NCBI GenBank assembly: GCA_002471225.1
Contig: DKPO01000008.1
Location: forward strand, 32,387-96,386
From: Porphyromonadaceae bacterium UBA7332
GTDB lineage: Bacteria > Bacteroidota > Bacteroidia > Bacteroidales > UBA7332
Direction: 5' to 3'
DNA length: 64,000 nt
The notes beneath the pieces are model-generated. The model was given only the letters and a program-made list of their open reading frames with translations, was not told where the DNA came from and ran no database searches. Position numbers and translations under genes: made by a program. Shown piece by piece: positions 62,544-64,000 of this stretch (the first letter of the stretch is position 1; each line of letters begins with the position of its first letter).

Positions 62544-62575
62544 ATGAATCTTTTCGAAGTGACATAATAACTCAC

Positions 62576-62621
62576 AAAAAAAGCCTCTCTTCTCTTATTC
62601 TATAAGGAAGAAAGGCTTTTT
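62576..62621 (-). terminator. terminator of the cupin lipoprotein gene
   Basis: On the minus strand AAAAAGCCTTTCTTCCTTAT pairs with an imperfect arm ending GAGAGGCTTTTTTT. Lies 21 nt after the cupin-lipoprotein stop. Confidence 0.8.
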
Positions 62622-62641
62622 GCAAAGAAACAGATATGGGC

Positions 62642-63394
62642 TTATATCTTTTCGCTTTCTAATGCTAAAGCTTTTGTTTTCATTTCTGTTAGTGCATCTA
62701 CAAACTCAACACTCGGATTCGTAAATTTCAATCCCGATCCGTCATGATAGTTTCCTGTTTCTAAAACGACAGCACCATTAGGTCCGGCCATCAAGAAGTG
62801 CGGAGTTTCAATAGCTGTTAATGATGCAGTGTCACCAACATTCATTAAGATGTGATTTTTAACAGTTCTGTAATTAGCTTGACTTTCAGCCAAAACAGGA
62901 GCATTTGGTGTTTCTTCACCTACTCCGAAGTTATAAGCAGAACCATGTTCTACATACCAAGATTCCATTTTTGCCGGAAATGAAGTTGCCATATGTGCGT
63001 GTTCTACGATTGCTTGTCCTGGTAGAAGGTAGATATTGTGTCCAACATATCCCGCAGTTGGGTTATTTTGCCAGAATACACCTGCCATACCAACATTCTC
63101 AAAGTCTCCTTGATTGAAGTCCGAGATAAACATGTTTTCTTTTAAGAAGTCATTATATTGTACTCCATAATGATCAAACATTTCAATATAAGCCTGTAAT
63201 GCTACTTCCGGTTGGAATTTTCCATCTTTGTAATAATCAGCGTTTGTGTATTTCTTTTGATAAGGTGTCTTATTCGCTGTACATACTGTTTTTGATGCAG
63301 TACATTCGTTTGTTCCTTTGTTTTGACAGCTGCTTAAAACAGAAACGCTTGATGCAGTTAGCAATAAGCCCACTGCGATTTTGTTTAAATTCAT
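62642..63394 (-). CDS. Cupin-domain lipoprotein
   Basis: 250 aa. Lipoprotein signal ending SVLSSC (Cys23). A low-complexity Cys/Thr segment follows (residues 24-45). The cupin region is near residues 115-160: GHNIYLLPGQAIVEHAHMAT, then KMESWYVEHGSAYNFGVGEE, carrying two His and one Glu of the metal site (G-x5-HxH ... E ... G pattern, stretched). It resembles sugar-isomerase cupins such as D-lyxose isomerase in the ESW segment, but that is weak. Membrane-anchored and probably periplasmic. Role unknown. Confidence 0.6.
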   Translation of the reverse strand: MNLNKIAVGLLLTASSVSVLSSCQNKGTNECTASKTVCTANKTPYQKKYTNADYYKDGKFQPEVALQAYIEMFDHYGVQYNDFLKENMFISDFNQGDFENVGMAGVFWQNNPTAGYVGHNIYLLPGQAIVEHAHMATSFPAKMESWYVEHGSAYNFGVGEETPNAPVLAESQANYRTVKNHILMNVGDTASLTAIETPHFLMAGPNGAVVLETGNYHDGSGLKFTNPSVEFVDALTEMKTKALALESEKI

Positions 63395-63432
63395 GATTAA
63401 AAGGTAAGATTTTAATTAAAAGTATTGTAGTA

Positions 63433-63440
63433 CAAAGATA
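63433..63440 (-). promoter_or_regulatory. candidate -7 box of the cupin lipoprotein gene
   Basis: Minus strand reads TATCTTTG (TAnnTTTG), 38 nt upstream of the start at 63394. No clear -33. Confidence 0.4.
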
Positions 63441-63685
63441 TTTATTTTATGATATGATGAAAATTTTGAGATAAATATTTTATAAAATAAACAAAGACTT
63501 GCTAGAGTACTGATGGCTCTCAGTATATAATTCCTGATGTAAAGTTGAGCTAATAAATTAATTATGATATGTGGTTTTAAAAGCAGATATATAACTATTT
63601 GTCAAAATTATAAGCCTGTATATTAGTTTCGGTAAAGTGTAAATAATATATTCGGAGGGATGTTTATCTATTTTTACAGGGTAAA

Positions 63686-63710
63686 TAAAAAGTGCGATGT
63701 ACGTCGCACT
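63686..63710 (-). terminator. orphan hairpin with a minus-strand T-run
   Basis: AGTGCGA, loop TGTACG, TCGCACT, followed on the minus strand by TTTTTATTT. Terminator-like, but no gene lies upstream within the window (63711-64000), so it could end an unseen small RNA or a transcript from beyond the edge. Confidence 0.55.
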
Positions 63711-64000
63711 AAAATGCTGTAAAAATATATTGATTATATAAAGTGTTACTATATAGTGTTTTAGTGTTTGATTTTTAATTGTCTCACGGCAATAAAAAAT
63801 GTTAATAGTAAAATATGAGTATAATATAATAGAATGATTATTTATAAGTATAATATTAGATATAATCTATTAAAGAGCTATTAGTATATAATAGGTACAC
63901 TTTTTTTACCTAAAAAGCTCGTAAAGTACTATGTATAAAGGGTTTAGAGCGTTTTTTAATGTGTCAAAAACACCCGCACGAGATAGTTATTTAGTATAAT

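Larger units (their letters stand above)
63395..64000. other. gene-free right end of the window
   Basis: 606 nt, AT-rich, no coding frame that I trust. It contains a candidate -7 box for the cupin lipoprotein (63433-63440, minus-strand TATCTTTG) and one strong hairpin at 63691-63710. The rest is unassigned; a long leader of a gene outside the window is possible. Confidence 0.5.

Overview
The window is a low-GC Bacteroidota chromosome segment, most likely from the order Bacteroidales (a Dysgonomonas-like genus is a guess). Support comes from gene content: a type V (FimA/Mfa-type) pilus locus, paired glycine-lipid acyltransferases, DUF4492 next to cytochrome bd, a type IX secretion plug protein, DUF3276 and an RNase HI with an N-terminal viroplasmin-like domain. 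Promoter-like elements of the Bacteroidota type (TTTG, about 20 nt, TAnnTTTG) also recur in front of genes. No rRNA, tRNA, insertion sequence, prophage or CRISPR array was seen. The one RNA gene is rnpB on the minus strand at about 56.9-56.5 kb.

Layout. 0-0.7 kb: start of a GH123-like glycoside hydrolase cut by the window edge. 0.8-8.6 kb: a surface-polysaccharide block of three GT4 enzymes, a GT2, a GT52-like transferase, two tandem FdtA/QdtA-type cupins and a DegT aminotransferase, which points to a dTDP-3-amino-3,6-dideoxyhexose. 8.6-22.6 kb: mostly housekeeping genes: RNase H, aroK, glsA-glsB, DUF4492-cydA-cydB, yccF, rpsF-rpsR-rplI, a repeat-rich 1.1 kb non-coding stretch, a metzincin lipoprotein with a beta-propeller lipoprotein, and ahpC-ahpF. 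22.8-24.3 kb: an MBOAT O-acyltransferase.

24.7-38.0 kb is the accessory centrepiece. A type V pilus locus (sigma factor, pilin, Mfa2-type anchor, two large tip-like lipoproteins, DUF3575, DUF3868/OmpA) is bracketed by two AraC regulators that are clear paralogues. A duplicated promoter-like segment precedes the sigma factor. Two broken fragments, one of a pilin and one of a tip-like protein, show that the locus has lost or exchanged subunits. Remnants of another gene lie on the opposite strand upstream.

38.4-64 kb: prfA-pyrF, lrgA-lrgB, ftsK-lolA-xseB-hydrolase, an ECF sigma factor with a membrane protein, DUF3276, dxs, a cation/proton antiporter, a ROK glucokinase, an FAD protein, a YeaQ-type membrane protein, a YihY/BrkB protein, rnpB, the type IX plug protein, a biotin operon bioA-bioF-bioG-bioC preceded by a leader-like ORF ending in a strong hairpin, and a cupin lipoprotein. 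The last 0.6 kb has no gene that I can support.

Working together: the first 9 kb decorates the cell surface; glsAB makes aminolipids; cyd and ahp serve low-oxygen respiration and peroxide defence; the pilus locus builds an adhesive fibre under its own sigma factor and probably the AraC pair; bioAFGC supplies late biotin steps, with bioB and bioD elsewhere. Family names come from recall and visible motifs, because no database search could be run.
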